DNA of 25,337 bases, from contig NW_003108610.1 in NCBI RefSeq assembly GCF_000003605.2, forward strand, positions 23,543 to 48,879, written 5' to 3'. This DNA comes from Saccoglossus kowalevskii (Eukaryota > Hemichordata > Enteropneusta > Harrimaniidae). A model generated the notes under the pieces. The model was not told the DNA's origin, ran no database searches, and saw only the letters and a program-made list of their open reading frames with translations. A program made the translations under genes and the position numbers. Below, piece after piece: positions 10,601 through 19,877 of the stretch (positions are counted from its first letter, which is position 1; each line of letters begins with the position of its first letter).

Positions 10601-11962
10601 TAATTTCCAAATGTATTATATCATTTGAAGATACACCTTAAAATGTGAAGGCCTTGTTTATATTCATCTACAATTATTTATATTATTTATCATATAGTGT
10701 CAGGCGGAAGTGAGAAAGGAGACCCTCATATGACGACATTTGATGGACGTCGATACAGTTTTCAAGGTCAATGCTGGTATACATTTTTCAAAGACTGCAG
10801 TGCACACCCCGATTTTGAAGTGATTAGTAAGTTCGGGCCAAGAGATGATATCAAGAATAAAACAAGAACGGTTTCTTTCAAAGTTACTGTCGGAGACCAG
10901 TATGTTATTGTTAATGGTCGCGATGTAGCTACAGTAAGTTATATCATATAATTAAGCATTCAATTAGTCTGCTAAATCTGTTTAAACTGTTTAAATAGAA
11001 TAGTGCTGAGAGTATATACGATATTATATATTTCAGGGAAGCAAGAATAATGGTCACGTGTACTCACCTTTCATACATGTACAAGAAAATAATGACCTGA
11101 TTACACTGGCGTTCACTTCCAAATATACAACTTTCACTCTGGAGTGGACACCGAGAAAGCATATGTTAAAAGCATCATTCTCTGGCACTGATTACAATGG
11201 CAAGCTCTGTGGTTTGATGGGTAATGCTGATGGTGATACACGTAATGATCTTCAGACGCCCGATGGTTTTGAAGTAAAGGACGTTACTGCGTTCGGTGAA
11301 AGCTGGAAAGTGAAGGGTGAAGTGTAAGTTTGTTATTTCTTTATTTTCTGCTTCGAAAAGTAGTCATACAGTCACTCATTTAAATAACCGAATCTTAAAA
11401 ACGTGATGTATGGTTATTGTTATTTATACTGTCGTGAATGTATGTTACATATTTTGTGTAATATTTAGACTATTAGGATAAAATTGCGATGGTGATTATA
11501 AGGTGATACTTTTGTACTCAACTCCTCACAATTTACTAAAAATATAATAGTAATGTGTATTTCTGCAAAACTGTGCACATGTGTGTTGATATATTTTTGA
11601 GTTTTTAGTTACAGACAGCCAATTAACTCAAGATAAAACGGTTACTTGAAATGCAGTAAACCGCACTTTTTTTAGAAGTATACACATTGTTATATTTATA
11701 TGCTCAGTAAACAAAATCATGTTTAGTTAAAAACAGGTGAAAAAGCTGTCATTATTTGTATAATATGATGCTCAAATTACAGTGCAAAGAAGAGAGCCTT
11801 GCCTTTTTGTTTTATAGAATTTTTTGTTCAGTTTAAAATCCTGAAGATATTACATATTTGACAATTCTACTTTGAAAATGACCGAGTACAAAAATAAGTT
11901 TAATTTAATTTGCAACATATTTAAAGAAATGTCATTTTTTGTTTCATTACAGGTGTGATTAA
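7585..11962 (+). CDS. Secreted CUB-vWD domain protein, six coding exons, 311 aa
   Basis: Joined exons are 7585-7647, 8501-8522, 9585-9902, 10698-10933, 11037-11323 and 11953-11962. All introns are GT-AG and the frame is continuous to TAA. Residues 1-~17 form a hydrophobic signal peptide (MMLCLMVIISMASFTLA). Residues 22-29 contain the dibasic KR of KLVVKRTG. Residues 30-134 are a CUB domain: it starts CGGSF, has SPNYPSNYDNN and CPWIV, and ends GFKLIITG. Residues ~142-310 are a von Willebrand factor D domain: GDPHMTTFDGRRYSFQGQC, KDC, then CGLMGNADGDTRNDLQTPDG and FGESWKV, with a last Cys one residue before the end. No C8, TIL or EGF module follows. The likely role is a secreted extracellular-matrix, mucosal or ligand-binding protein; the vWD start resembles BMPER/crossveinless-2, but the partner is unknown. 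CUB has only two of the usual four cysteines, and the vWD CGLCG motif reads CGLMG. A second copy of exon 2 lies at 22,560-22,581. Confidence 0.9.
8501..8522 (+). other. Coding exon 2: 22-nt micro-exon with a dibasic site
   Basis: The acceptor is TTTTCTAG and the donor GTAAGTATAA. It encodes KLVVKRT plus the first base of a Gly codon, entering in phase 0 and leaving in phase 1. It links signal peptide and CUB and contributes a Lys-Arg pair that could be a proprotein-convertase site. Its near-identical copy, with flanking intron, is at 22,560-22,581, which supports it being a real exon. Confidence 0.85.
8995..9121. repeat. Tandem duplication (65 and 61 bp) in intron 2
   Basis: The block running from ACTTGGTTATTTTTTTTGG through GTTGTTGATGAATTG to a TA run and AGTTTT occurs twice in a row, at about 8997 and 9062. 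The copies differ by 4 bases in the length of the TA run, so this is a recent duplication plus slippage. Confidence 0.9.
9585..9902 (+). other. Coding exon 3: complete CUB domain on one phase 1-1 exon
   Basis: The acceptor is GGACAG and the donor G|GTAATA. The 318-bp exon holds the whole domain from CGG to the final IITG. Hallmarks are SPNYPSNYDNN, CPWIV, the E...D...HDG run (IENLVDMLIIHDG) and FRTDSMNNYKGF. The Glu and two Asp residues match positions used for calcium in calcium-binding CUB domains. Only the first cysteine pair is present. Confidence 0.9.
10698..10933 (+). other. Coding exon 4: N-terminal half of the vWD domain
   Basis: The acceptor is CATATAG and the donor ACA|GTAAGT. It encodes VSGGSEKGDPHM through NGRDVAT. 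It carries the GDPH box, FDGRRYSFQGQC and the next Cys (KDC). It enters in phase 1 and leaves in phase 0. The following intron is only 103 bp. Confidence 0.9.
11037..11323 (+). other. Coding exon 5: C-terminal half of the vWD domain
   Basis: The acceptor is TTTCAG and the donor GT|GTAAGT (phase 2). It encodes the beta-rich middle (LITLAFTSKYTTFTLEW), the CGLMGNADGD block and FGESWKVKGEV. In most vWD domains the corresponding motif is CGLCG; here the second cysteine (residue 274) is Met. Confidence 0.9.
11953..11962 (+). other. Coding exon 6: last cysteine and stop
   Basis: After the acceptor TTACAG, the first base completes Val. TGT GAT TAA then gives Cys-Asp-stop. The split supplies exactly the terminal vWD cysteine expected a few residues after SWKV, which argues that this short coding end is real. 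The 3' untranslated region follows to about 12,175. Confidence 0.75.
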
Positions 11963-12139
11963 GAGTCTTCTAATAACAAATGCTGGACACAGGTTTAGAT
12001 TTTTCAACGCATGTAATTTGAATTATTATGCTGTTGTAATTTGGCAATTCACAGGTATCGATTTCCGAGAATGCAATGGAACGGTGATAGTGGAATACGG
12101 GTTATATATAATCAAGCTTCAATTTAATGTTCAGCATAA

Positions 12140-12156
12140 AATAAATGGGAAATAAA
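12140..12156 (+). terminator. Two polyadenylation signals (AATAAA) of the CUB-vWD gene
   Basis: AATAAA occurs at 12140-12145 and again at 12151-12156, about 180 bp after the stop codon in the terminal exon. The position suits a short 3' untranslated region. The cleavage site itself cannot be placed by eye. Confidence 0.6.
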
Positions 12157-12179
12157 TGGTGAAAGATTGGAAACCAGTG

Positions 12180-14420
12180 TCGCTTTTTTTGTTACTAAAT
12201 ATGAGAACGGATTTGATAAATGATGCAACAAACACGTTGTATGTAGTATGGGTCTGATATCGACCACGTTATAACTGATAATATTATATTGTATGTACAA
12301 GGTCATGTCGGTATTGACTTCCATCAAATATTCCCATTCGGGGATATATAGTTTACCAACACCAGAAAGCGATCGTAAATTATATAGTGACCACGGGGAA
12401 GGGTGATACTACCCTCATATTACGTGTCAGTGTTCGCTCAGAAAATACTGAAGGAATTGGGAAATGTCTGTAATTATGTAAACTCGAATTCAATACTTAA
12501 TGTCTGTCTGATAATTAAGGGGTGATAAAACACCTGTTCAAAACGTTCGTCATCTACTACACAAGCCCAAAAGATACATTTCTTGACAATCTGGAGTGAA
12601 AACCAGTTATAGATTCCAGATCGGTCGATGACATAATGATGTATGGATAATGACCGTTCTAGCGTAACTGGTATCACGCTTAACTGTACTCTACACTGTG
12701 TACAATTCTCATAAGCGAAGCCATCTTTCTGTTCAATACAGAGTATTGTGTTCGTGTACATAAAATGCGAGAAACAAATGTAAGCAATAACGCTATGTTT
12801 ATATTTAATAGAGCGTCATCATCCCAAACGAATATCATGTTCTTTAAAGTTTTGTATACTACTTGCACAGTGCACAGTCTACTCAATGGATCAAATAACA
12901 CATTCACCCAGAAATTCGGTGGTATTTGTTTAAGTATCTTAATTTTGCCAATAGTCACGATTTAAAAATATTATTTTACCCAGTTTTGCAGATTTTGAAA
13001 TTTATGCCTATTTAAGAGGTTGAGGTTAAGGTTAAGGATGCCCAATGTGTTGGTCATTCTACAAGTATTAGCAAAGTGAACGTCTGAATGAAGAATACTC
13101 GGTTCACAAATAAACAAATTCGGATCAAGATGCCGTCACCCTAATCGCTAGACGGTGTTGAGGGATTATTCTTGCAGCCAGAAATATAATGATTTATGAC
13201 ATATCTCACAACGTTGACTTTGTGAATTTTCTGAGCTCGCCAATATGATTTTGTGTGAATATATGGGGAAAGAAGTGGAATATGATATAAATTACCATGT
13301 GTACGTAGTCATTGACGAAGTCATTAAATTTGAATCTTAAGTGTTTTCTTTTGCCTGAACAGAGTAAACGCAAAGGAAGTATTTGCCAAAATAAACAATA
13401 CTACTTAAATCGTGTTACATATCGGATTGATAAAAAAAAGTGGCGGCCTTTCGATAAAATGTTCAGCTGCATAATCTGAATGTATGAATTAGTGTAAGCT
13501 GAGTGACACTGGCAAAGTGATACTGGTGATTATTTAAGTGCGCCTCGGATACTACATCACTTTTAAGATGTACTGTCACGTGCTATGATCACGTTGGGAA
13601 GACGCAAGTGTAGCTCGACGAGCCCCCAGTCAGATTTAACAAACCCGAGTTACGTTTATACGAGGATTGAACGTACTCATTTATTAAAGTTCATTAGTAT
13701 ATATATATATATATAGTACATCAAACAATAATAAGACATTCAAAAATTAATCGCATGCCAAGAAGAAAATGTACTCTCAAGTGAACACGCGTGTATCGCA
13801 TTCAATATTCATGAAACAAATAATGTCAGTGTGGTCAGTGTGTAAACAAATATTTGATTTTTACATTTGGGGATTAATTAATATAGTACCAACAAGACGG
13901 TTGGAAAGGCTGTAAACTGTCGATTTGTTGTTCACATAAAGAGACCAACATGTGGGACATATGCCCTAAAATGTTTCTAACAATATTTCGTGTGCAAATC
14001 TCGGTTTTGTTAGTCGTTTAGGTATCAGTCAGCAGTATGTCAAAAATCCATATTGTTAAGATAGGTCTTCATAGACATTTCGTCATTCAACATAAACATT
14101 ATAAACATGTTTAATAATTGTATATATAAACAAGTACTTCAAAATAAATTATGTATTATTTTGTGTCATCAACAAAATCGGAGATACACCATTGCCTAAG
14201 CAAATTGTGTTTATCTTTGGACAATTTTATTATCGGTGGTGACATTTTTTATCAATTCAGTGACTATTGTCAATAGCGTATAGGGAATATATTTACAAAT
14301 TGGGCATTCACTTGTATTGTTACTTGAGTAGCCTACAGCTTGCATAAATTTACCTGTAGATATAGCCCCTTTAAGTAGACGCAATTGTATGTCACCTTAA
14401 TTTTTAAGAAGTGTCGTAAA
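12180..14420. other. AT-rich stretch without a recognisable gene
   Basis: No exon-like coding, transposon protein motif or RNA gene was recognised. Overlapping minus-strand frames at 12,474-12,761 and 12,680-12,958 show no known domain. A (TA)n run lies at 13,698-13,715. Confidence 0.6.
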
Positions 14421-14429
14421 TACATTTAA

Positions 14430-16480
14430 AATTTGGCTTAATGTCCGTGGATATACCAAGAATATCTCTCCATACGAAATCAAGTCTACTGTTGTTAGTA
14501 TCAGTGAATTAATTAGAAGATTGTAAATAACTTTGTTTTCAAACTTATGTAAACATTCAAACTTCTCATCATTATCAGAGCTGATATACAGTGTATAATT
14601 GTAGCGAGTGGTGTCAGAAAATGGAGCTCATCTGTTTTTTTCATGAAAGTAGTCCAGAAAGGGCAAGTCCGGGAAGCTAGATAAAATAACAGTGTGTAAT
14701 AGTTCGATTTTGCGCTTAAGTATGCGGGAAGAGTGCATGGTAATTCCAGTTTCCAGTGGTATCTCAAACTCATTATATCAATAATCTGGTTATTCCAGCA
14801 CAGGCGAAGTGATCTGTAGAAAATGGTTCAGAATCATAGAGTTATTATAAATTGGCTCGTTAAAGTATTCATGAATTTTGGAAGGTTTAATAGCTCGCTT
14901 AACTGTAATTGAGCTGAAGGAGGCAAGAAGTTCGTTATAGCGTTGAAGATATTTGATTCTGAATGCTTTAATATTGGATTCAATGTGAATGAACCCGAGA
15001 TAATTTCACGAGCTACCCAGTGTTTACCTTGCCGCATAAAGTTGTTGAATTTGTTGGCAGCGTGTCGATTAAATCTTCGGGGGGCATAGAAATGAGGCGA
15101 TGCCTCAGTTTGGATGCACAAAGCTGGTTGATGACTAGTACCCGACCACGGTATGAAATTGCTTCGCAAACTGACCACAGTAATGTAGTTTACAGAGAGA
15201 GAGAGAGAGAGAAAGAGAGAGTAGCCTTGTCGTATGCCACAATTAAAATTTTAATGAGCCTTACCCAAGGCAATGTATATTGTACTATAATTAATGAAAG
15301 TATTCAAGAGATTCTGGTGATGAACACAAACAAACGTGTTTCCTTGATCAATTGATATTATTGGTAACGGAATGTGTTGTTGTTTCGCGTAACACGTATT
15401 AAAATTGTTAGAAATATTTTTTCCGGAGAACTAACTTTGATCAATATGTATGATTTCGGCGAGCACAGAGCGAAACGGATAGACAATTTTTTGGTAAAAA
15501 TGTTGTAGACGGTGCAAAGTAAAAATACAGAACACCAATTTCTAATTAAATTGTAATTGTTCCATCATAGATTACCAGTTCTAACATGGACTTGTTCACA
15601 CCTTTGTATTGTTCCAGATTGAAAAAGAAGGTAGTTGCTGTGCCACTTTCGTGCAACTGCTTAAATCGTGACCGCACGGTGGCGCCCTGTAACTAGGATT
15701 TAATAAGTTTATTGAGCAAGGATTGGTTGTCAGTAATAAGCGATTGAACGTAATTACGAGTGGCGTCATTATTTCGACAGAATGTTTAGCAACTTTTAGA
15801 TTTTGTGTTCGGGCTTTGCTGTACTGCTGTGAAAGCAATTTATTTGTCAGTTTACCTACGTCACAAGAATTTTGAATGACGCAAACTTACCGTTTTTTAA
15901 ATGCCACTGCCTCCATAAGAGTTCAATGAGATAATTCTGTTCGTGTAATAATTGAGAGTTGAGGCACCATATCGCACTATGTTAGCGGCGATTTTTAGTT
16001 TGACAGGGGAGTGGTCAGAACTAATACCTGTTCCGTTAATAGCGGAAAGTATTTTCGTTGCAAGGTTCTTTGAAATGTAAATACGATCAGAACATCAAAA
16101 CGTGCAGCCTCTGGTTCGGCCTTGGGTTCGGCGCGACTACGTTGGTCACCTCCAAGAATAGTTGTTCCAAATGTATCTAACGATTTCAAGAAGCGTTTAA
16201 ACACTTTGAAGTTTTCTCTTCGTTCATTTGGAATAAAATAAGCTTGGAATTAATGAAATTTCTGATATTGTCATTAATACTGGCTTTGATATGCAATGCG
16301 TAACCGGATATAGTTTGATTGACCTGTAGGATGCTAACACAGCTTTTTTAATTCTATAGCAACTGTACCAGAGTTCAGTTCCAAGTGAGAGAACTGTATT
16401 TCACCCGCCAATTGATATGCCACGTGTGGTCATCTATGTTGGTTGTATGAGTTCCCCGCAAAAACTTAAATGTCAGAAGG
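14430..16480 (-). pseudogene. Decayed Tx1/L1-like LINE ORF2 (endonuclease, linker, partial reverse transcriptase, C-terminal part)
   Basis: Read from high to low coordinates, the remnant follows LINE ORF2 order. Endonuclease: GTHTTNIDDHTWHI (~16,425-16,466), NERRENFKVFKRFLKSLDTF (~16,170-16,230), ILGGD (~16,145-16,159), DRIYISKN (~16,066-16,089) and SSDHSPVKLKI (~15,990-16,022). Linker: GATVRSRFKQLHESG (~15,640-15,685) and TTFFFNLEQY (~15,607-15,636). Reverse transcriptase: IISIDQGNTFV (~15,325-15,360) and NCGIRQG (~15,224-15,244). Distal part: RGRVLVINQLCASKLRHRL (~15,096-15,152), GKHWVARE (~15,004-15,027) and LGFIHIESNIKAFRIKYLQR (~14,938-15,000). Below 14,830 the match is weak. The frame shifts repeatedly. 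The Glu of the endonuclease QETH motif is Gly here, and the RT active-site YxDD block is missing. About 2 kb remains of an expected 3 kb or more. It encoded target-primed reverse transcription and is dead. Confidence 0.82.
15194..15221. repeat. (GA)n microsatellite within the LINE remnant
   Basis: The GA run, read as CT/TC on the minus strand, directly follows the codons for CGIRQG. Leu/Ser codons of the PLSP-type RT motif would be expected there. The catalytic YxDD segment is missing on its far side. Confidence 0.9.
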
Positions 16481-16499
16481 AAGTTCAGTTTTCAAAAAG

Positions 16500-18540
16500 A
16501 AAAAGATTATCTCTTGTCCCTTTATGAAGGTGGAGGTAAATGTAATTTAAACAAATAAAAAAAAATATTTGCTTAGCCATCCCTTTCCAGTGATTTTACT
16601 GGCCCTAACATACACGAAATGGCCCCAGAAAAGTTATGATATACTCATTAATTTAAATGTTCACATAGAGCAGCATTTGCTATTGTACTACCCATTTTAC
16701 AACAAATTGACCGTATCAAAATTGACTTTAACTGTCGCCATAGCTCTTTTATGTCGTCAATACCATACAAATACCAAGTATATTTATTATGTCATTAGAT
16801 TGACACAAGCAGAGCTATTGACCAAAAGCTATGTATTATAGTGATAACGATACCATTTACCTCATTTGTTTGGACCATGCCAGTCACCAGTATGTTTTAA
16901 TGGGTTTTAGCTTCATGCAAATGAACAGAAATGTATTGTGACTGTATACTTAGAGATAATTAACACTGAGTTATTTAACAAGCAAACTTCAAGAGTGAAT
17001 GTTCATAACCATTTATAATTAATTGTATAATGAATATGTACAGTACAGTGACGATATTGTACATAATTTAACTTTTGAAGTTGAATTTATGTTAAGTGTG
17101 TGTGGGGATATAATCAATAGGTTGCACATTGATTAAAGGGCACAATTTTGGAACTAGTTTGTATTTATTTAAAATAGTCTAAAAATAATGTTAGCACCCA
17201 CTAATAATAATAGGCTGAGAATCTCATATTTGACTAAGTTGAGAATTTATTGTATTTACAAATCAATATCATCATGATCATTACCATGAAGTACATTGTA
17301 CAATCTGATTAAATATTTCACAGCTTTCAACGGAATCACCACTATCTGATTTAAGCAACTCTGTATTGAAAATCAATATTATCATAATCATTGTCACGAT
17401 GAATCATCTTATTTCCAATATTACTCACTGTAATAAAATCAGTCCACAATGACACTGCCTTAAGTAATAATATCTGCTTCAACTGATCATTATAGGTATC
17501 TGATTTGGCAGTCATAATTTCAGATTTATTGTAATATTTGCTGTACAACGACCAAATTATAGGTATCTGATTTGGCAGTCATAATTTCAGATTTATTGTA
17601 ATATTTGCTGTACAACGAACAAATGTTCCTTTGTTTTGTAATCACTTTAGGGTCGAAGGCCTTTAATATTTGTGAATAAAGACCATATATAATAATAAAA
17701 AAAAAGATTTGGCAGACATATGTCACTTCACGTGGAACAACGTCAACAAATCAATGCCAGATCTAAACTTTGTCATTTCGGGGTTGGCTCTGAAAAGTTT
17801 CTGTCCGACAAAATCATTGTAATTATTAATGTTAACAATAAATCCCTGTTTTAAATCTAATCTGTTAATTTATAAAGTTTATTTTATTAATTTTATTTAT
17901 ATTTGACACGTGCATAATAAATAAAATGACATCTATTTATTATGATAAAAACATGATTTACATCAATATTATAAAATTAAGGTTTAGTGGTATAGTATGT
18001 AGGAAAAAAAGAATTGTGCCTTTTAACCTACATCAAAACTTTTACGTTGTCCCTAAGTTGCATAGTTGACATAAATACACTCTTAGTTTTAAATAGATAC
18101 AACATACTTTAGTTTTTCATACAATGAAATATTAAATACTGACAGAATCAGAATCCATCCACTATTTGGGTAAGAAAATGTTGCTTCTAAAAATGCACAT
18201 TCAAACATACAATTACCAATACTGTTCCATTAGATATAAATTGAACCTGACTTTTCTTTGATACAGCAAAAAAGTGGTAAATCATTTGTCTCCCCGTTCC
18301 CATTACTCCTCAGAGACAGCCTCGTTTTGCCTTGGGCTAGGATATAACAAAACAATAATAAACACATCAATACAAAAGACTCACTCCACGGATCTACATT
18401 TGTTGTTGTTGCTTGTATTCATTCTAAATACAAGTAAATGTTTATCAAATATTTGCTTACAAAAAAAAGGTTATAGTCCATGTCTTTGAAAAAGAAAAAC
18501 ATGACTATTATACATTACGAACTAAATAATATTGATATCT
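16500..18540. other. AT-rich stretch without a recognisable gene
   Basis: Apart from the duplication at 17,489-17,622, I see only AT-rich sequence and short chance frames. AATCAATAT-ATCAT-ATCATT recurs at about 17,260-17,287 and 17,371-17,397. Confidence 0.6.
17489..17622. repeat. 67-bp tandem duplication, two copies
   Basis: The unit begins ATTATAGGTATCTGATTTGG and ends GTACAACGA-CAA. The two adjacent copies differ at only about one base (CGACC versus CGAAC), so this is a recent duplication. Confidence 0.92.
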
Positions 18541-18604
18541 TTTATTGTATCATCTCAACCACTTTCCATTTAGTGTAGTCTTAAAAAATAGTATACATAT
18601 CAGT

Positions 18605-19090
18605 ATGAAGTATTTTTCGCATTTTTTAGTTTTGTTCTGTTTCAACTTATGTCACTGTTATTATAAAAAATGTTTACTATATATATATATATATATATGG
18701 AATTTGAACATGAACGATCCAGGTATAAAGAAATGTGATCCATGCTTTATGGATCTGATTCCTGGCATGTCCAGAAATGTGGCTCTTATCGTTCCAGGTA
18801 TGTTAAGAGTTGTGTCTATGATCGATCCAGGCATCAAGAGTTTTATGGTTCTGGTCGATCCAGTCATCAAGAGAAGTGACTCTAATGACCCAGGCATGTC
18901 AAGATATGTAGCTATGATCAATCCAGGCATATCCAGAGTTTGGGCTTTGATCGATCCAGGCATGTCAAAACATGTGGCTCTGATCCAACCAGGCACGTCA
19001 AGAGATGTGCTTAGATCAATCCAGTCAACAGTTGTGGCTCTGATCAATCTCGTCAATAAGAGATGTGGCTCTGATCAATCTCGTCAATAA
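18605..19090 (+). CDS. Possible short-lived repetitive ORF: signal-peptide-like start plus 11-residue repeats
   Basis: From ATG 18,605 the frame is open for 161 codons. The first 18 residues (MKYFSHFLVLFCFNLCHC) look like a signal peptide. They are followed by YIYIYIW, encoded by the TA microsatellite, and then by eleven-residue repeats of the form DPGMSRxVALI. The frame closes where 31-bp repeat units enter the array and shift it. No splice sites, codon bias or known domain support it. Because the repeat period is a multiple of three, an open frame is expected to persist by chance, and the minus strand is also open. I lean towards a non-genic minisatellite. Confidence 0.15.
   Translation: MKYFSHFLVLFCFNLCHCYYKKCLLYIYIYIWNLNMNDPGIKKCDPCFMDLIPGMSRNVALIVPGMLRVVSMIDPGIKSFMVLVDPVIKRSDSNDPGMSRYVAMINPGISRVWALIDPGMSKHVALIQPGTSRDVLRSIQSTVVALINLVNKRCGSDQSRQ
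18678..18698. repeat. (TA)n microsatellite
   Basis: A pure TA run of about 21 bases lies immediately upstream of the 33-bp minisatellite. Confidence 0.9.
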
Positions 19091-19352
19091 GAGATGTGGC
19101 TCTGATCAATCTCGTCAACAAGAGATGTGGCTCTGATCAATCCAGGCATATCAAGAGATGTGGCTCTGATCAATGCTGTCAGCAAGAGATGTGGTTCTAA
19201 TCAATCCAGGCATACCAAGAGATGTAGCTCTGATCAATCCAGACTTGTCAACAGATGTTGCTTTGATCGATCCATGCATATCAAAAGTTGTGCCTCTGAT
19301 CAATCCCGTCAACAAGAGATGTGGCTCTGATCAATCCAGGCATTTCAAAAGA
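18713..19352. repeat. 33-bp minisatellite, about 20 diverged units
   Basis: The commonest unit begins ATCAATCCAGGCATATCAAG and ends AGATGTGGCTCTG (33 bp). Variants are 29-39 bp long. In the middle (about 19,033-19,130) there are three near-identical 31-bp units with ATCAATCTCGTCAA. The left half keeps a 33-bp period and is open in frame on both strands; the right half mixes 31- and 33-bp units. The array stops close to where the polymerase remnant begins. Confidence 0.9.
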
Positions 19353-19419
19353 TCAAGGCATGCCAATACCTGTGATGAAGGATGAGTTATCTTGCTTCTG
19401 CCAAGTCAAGACATTCAGT

Positions 19420-19862
19420 TTCCATCACCACTCTGGATGACCAGAAAACGCTTGCTTAATTTTCAGAAACATATTCTCATAGGTTGCCAACTCGTTGTAA
19501 TGCCAAACTTTGTACACCTTGGTGATGCGATACCCCACTTCAGCTTTTTTTCAATTCCAGTCTGCACCCAACACCAATCAGCTGACTTGCATTGACACCG
19601 TTGTGCTTATTCGTGCTCTCCGTGCATTTGGAAAAAGAGTGGGAACAACAATTAATTGTAGGTATATACAATCTTCTCAGAGGCAAATCGTTACACTTGA
19701 TAATACCTAATGTCGGGTGCCCAACTGGATATCTCAAGGTATTATTGATGTATGGATAGATGAACCAGTAGTCAACAAATTCTATCTTGTAACATTCCTT
19801 GATCTCGAAATACAGACACAGGGCATTGATACGATCACCGGAGAAAGACTCCCTAACTCTGG
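19420..19862 (-). pseudogene. Polinton/Maverick-type protein-primed family B DNA polymerase fragment
   Basis: On the minus strand, from high to low coordinates, there are RESFSGDRINALCLYFEIKE, then VDYWFIYPYINNTLRYPVGHP (YPVGHP at about 19,714-19,731), IIKCNDLPLRRLYIP and, after a frame change, GYRITKVYKVWHYNE (~19,496-19,540) and MFLKIKQAFSGHPEW (~19,432-19,476). The order and motifs correspond to the motif A region (D-x2-S-L-Y-P in active enzymes) and the adjoining segment of protein-primed family B polymerases. Those of Polintons typically read YPVGHP, KCxxLPPRxLYxP, YRIxKVYEVWHF and FLKxKQEASGxP. Such elements are large self-synthesising, virus-like DNA transposons. The motif A region is altered, frames are shifted, and exonuclease, motifs B and C, integrase, ATPase and capsid genes are not seen. 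It is a dead fragment of about 440 bp. Confidence 0.75.
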
Positions 19863-19877
19863 TGGGGATTGAGATAC

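Noticed and set aside
12474-12965. Overlapping 92-95-codon frames on the minus strand and a 66-codon frame on the plus strand
   Set aside because: No recognisable domain, no splice-site context, and competing frames in the same DNA. Treated as chance.
18661-19056. 131-codon minus-strand frame across the minisatellite
   Set aside because: It stays open only because the repeat period is a multiple of three. No independent sign of coding.
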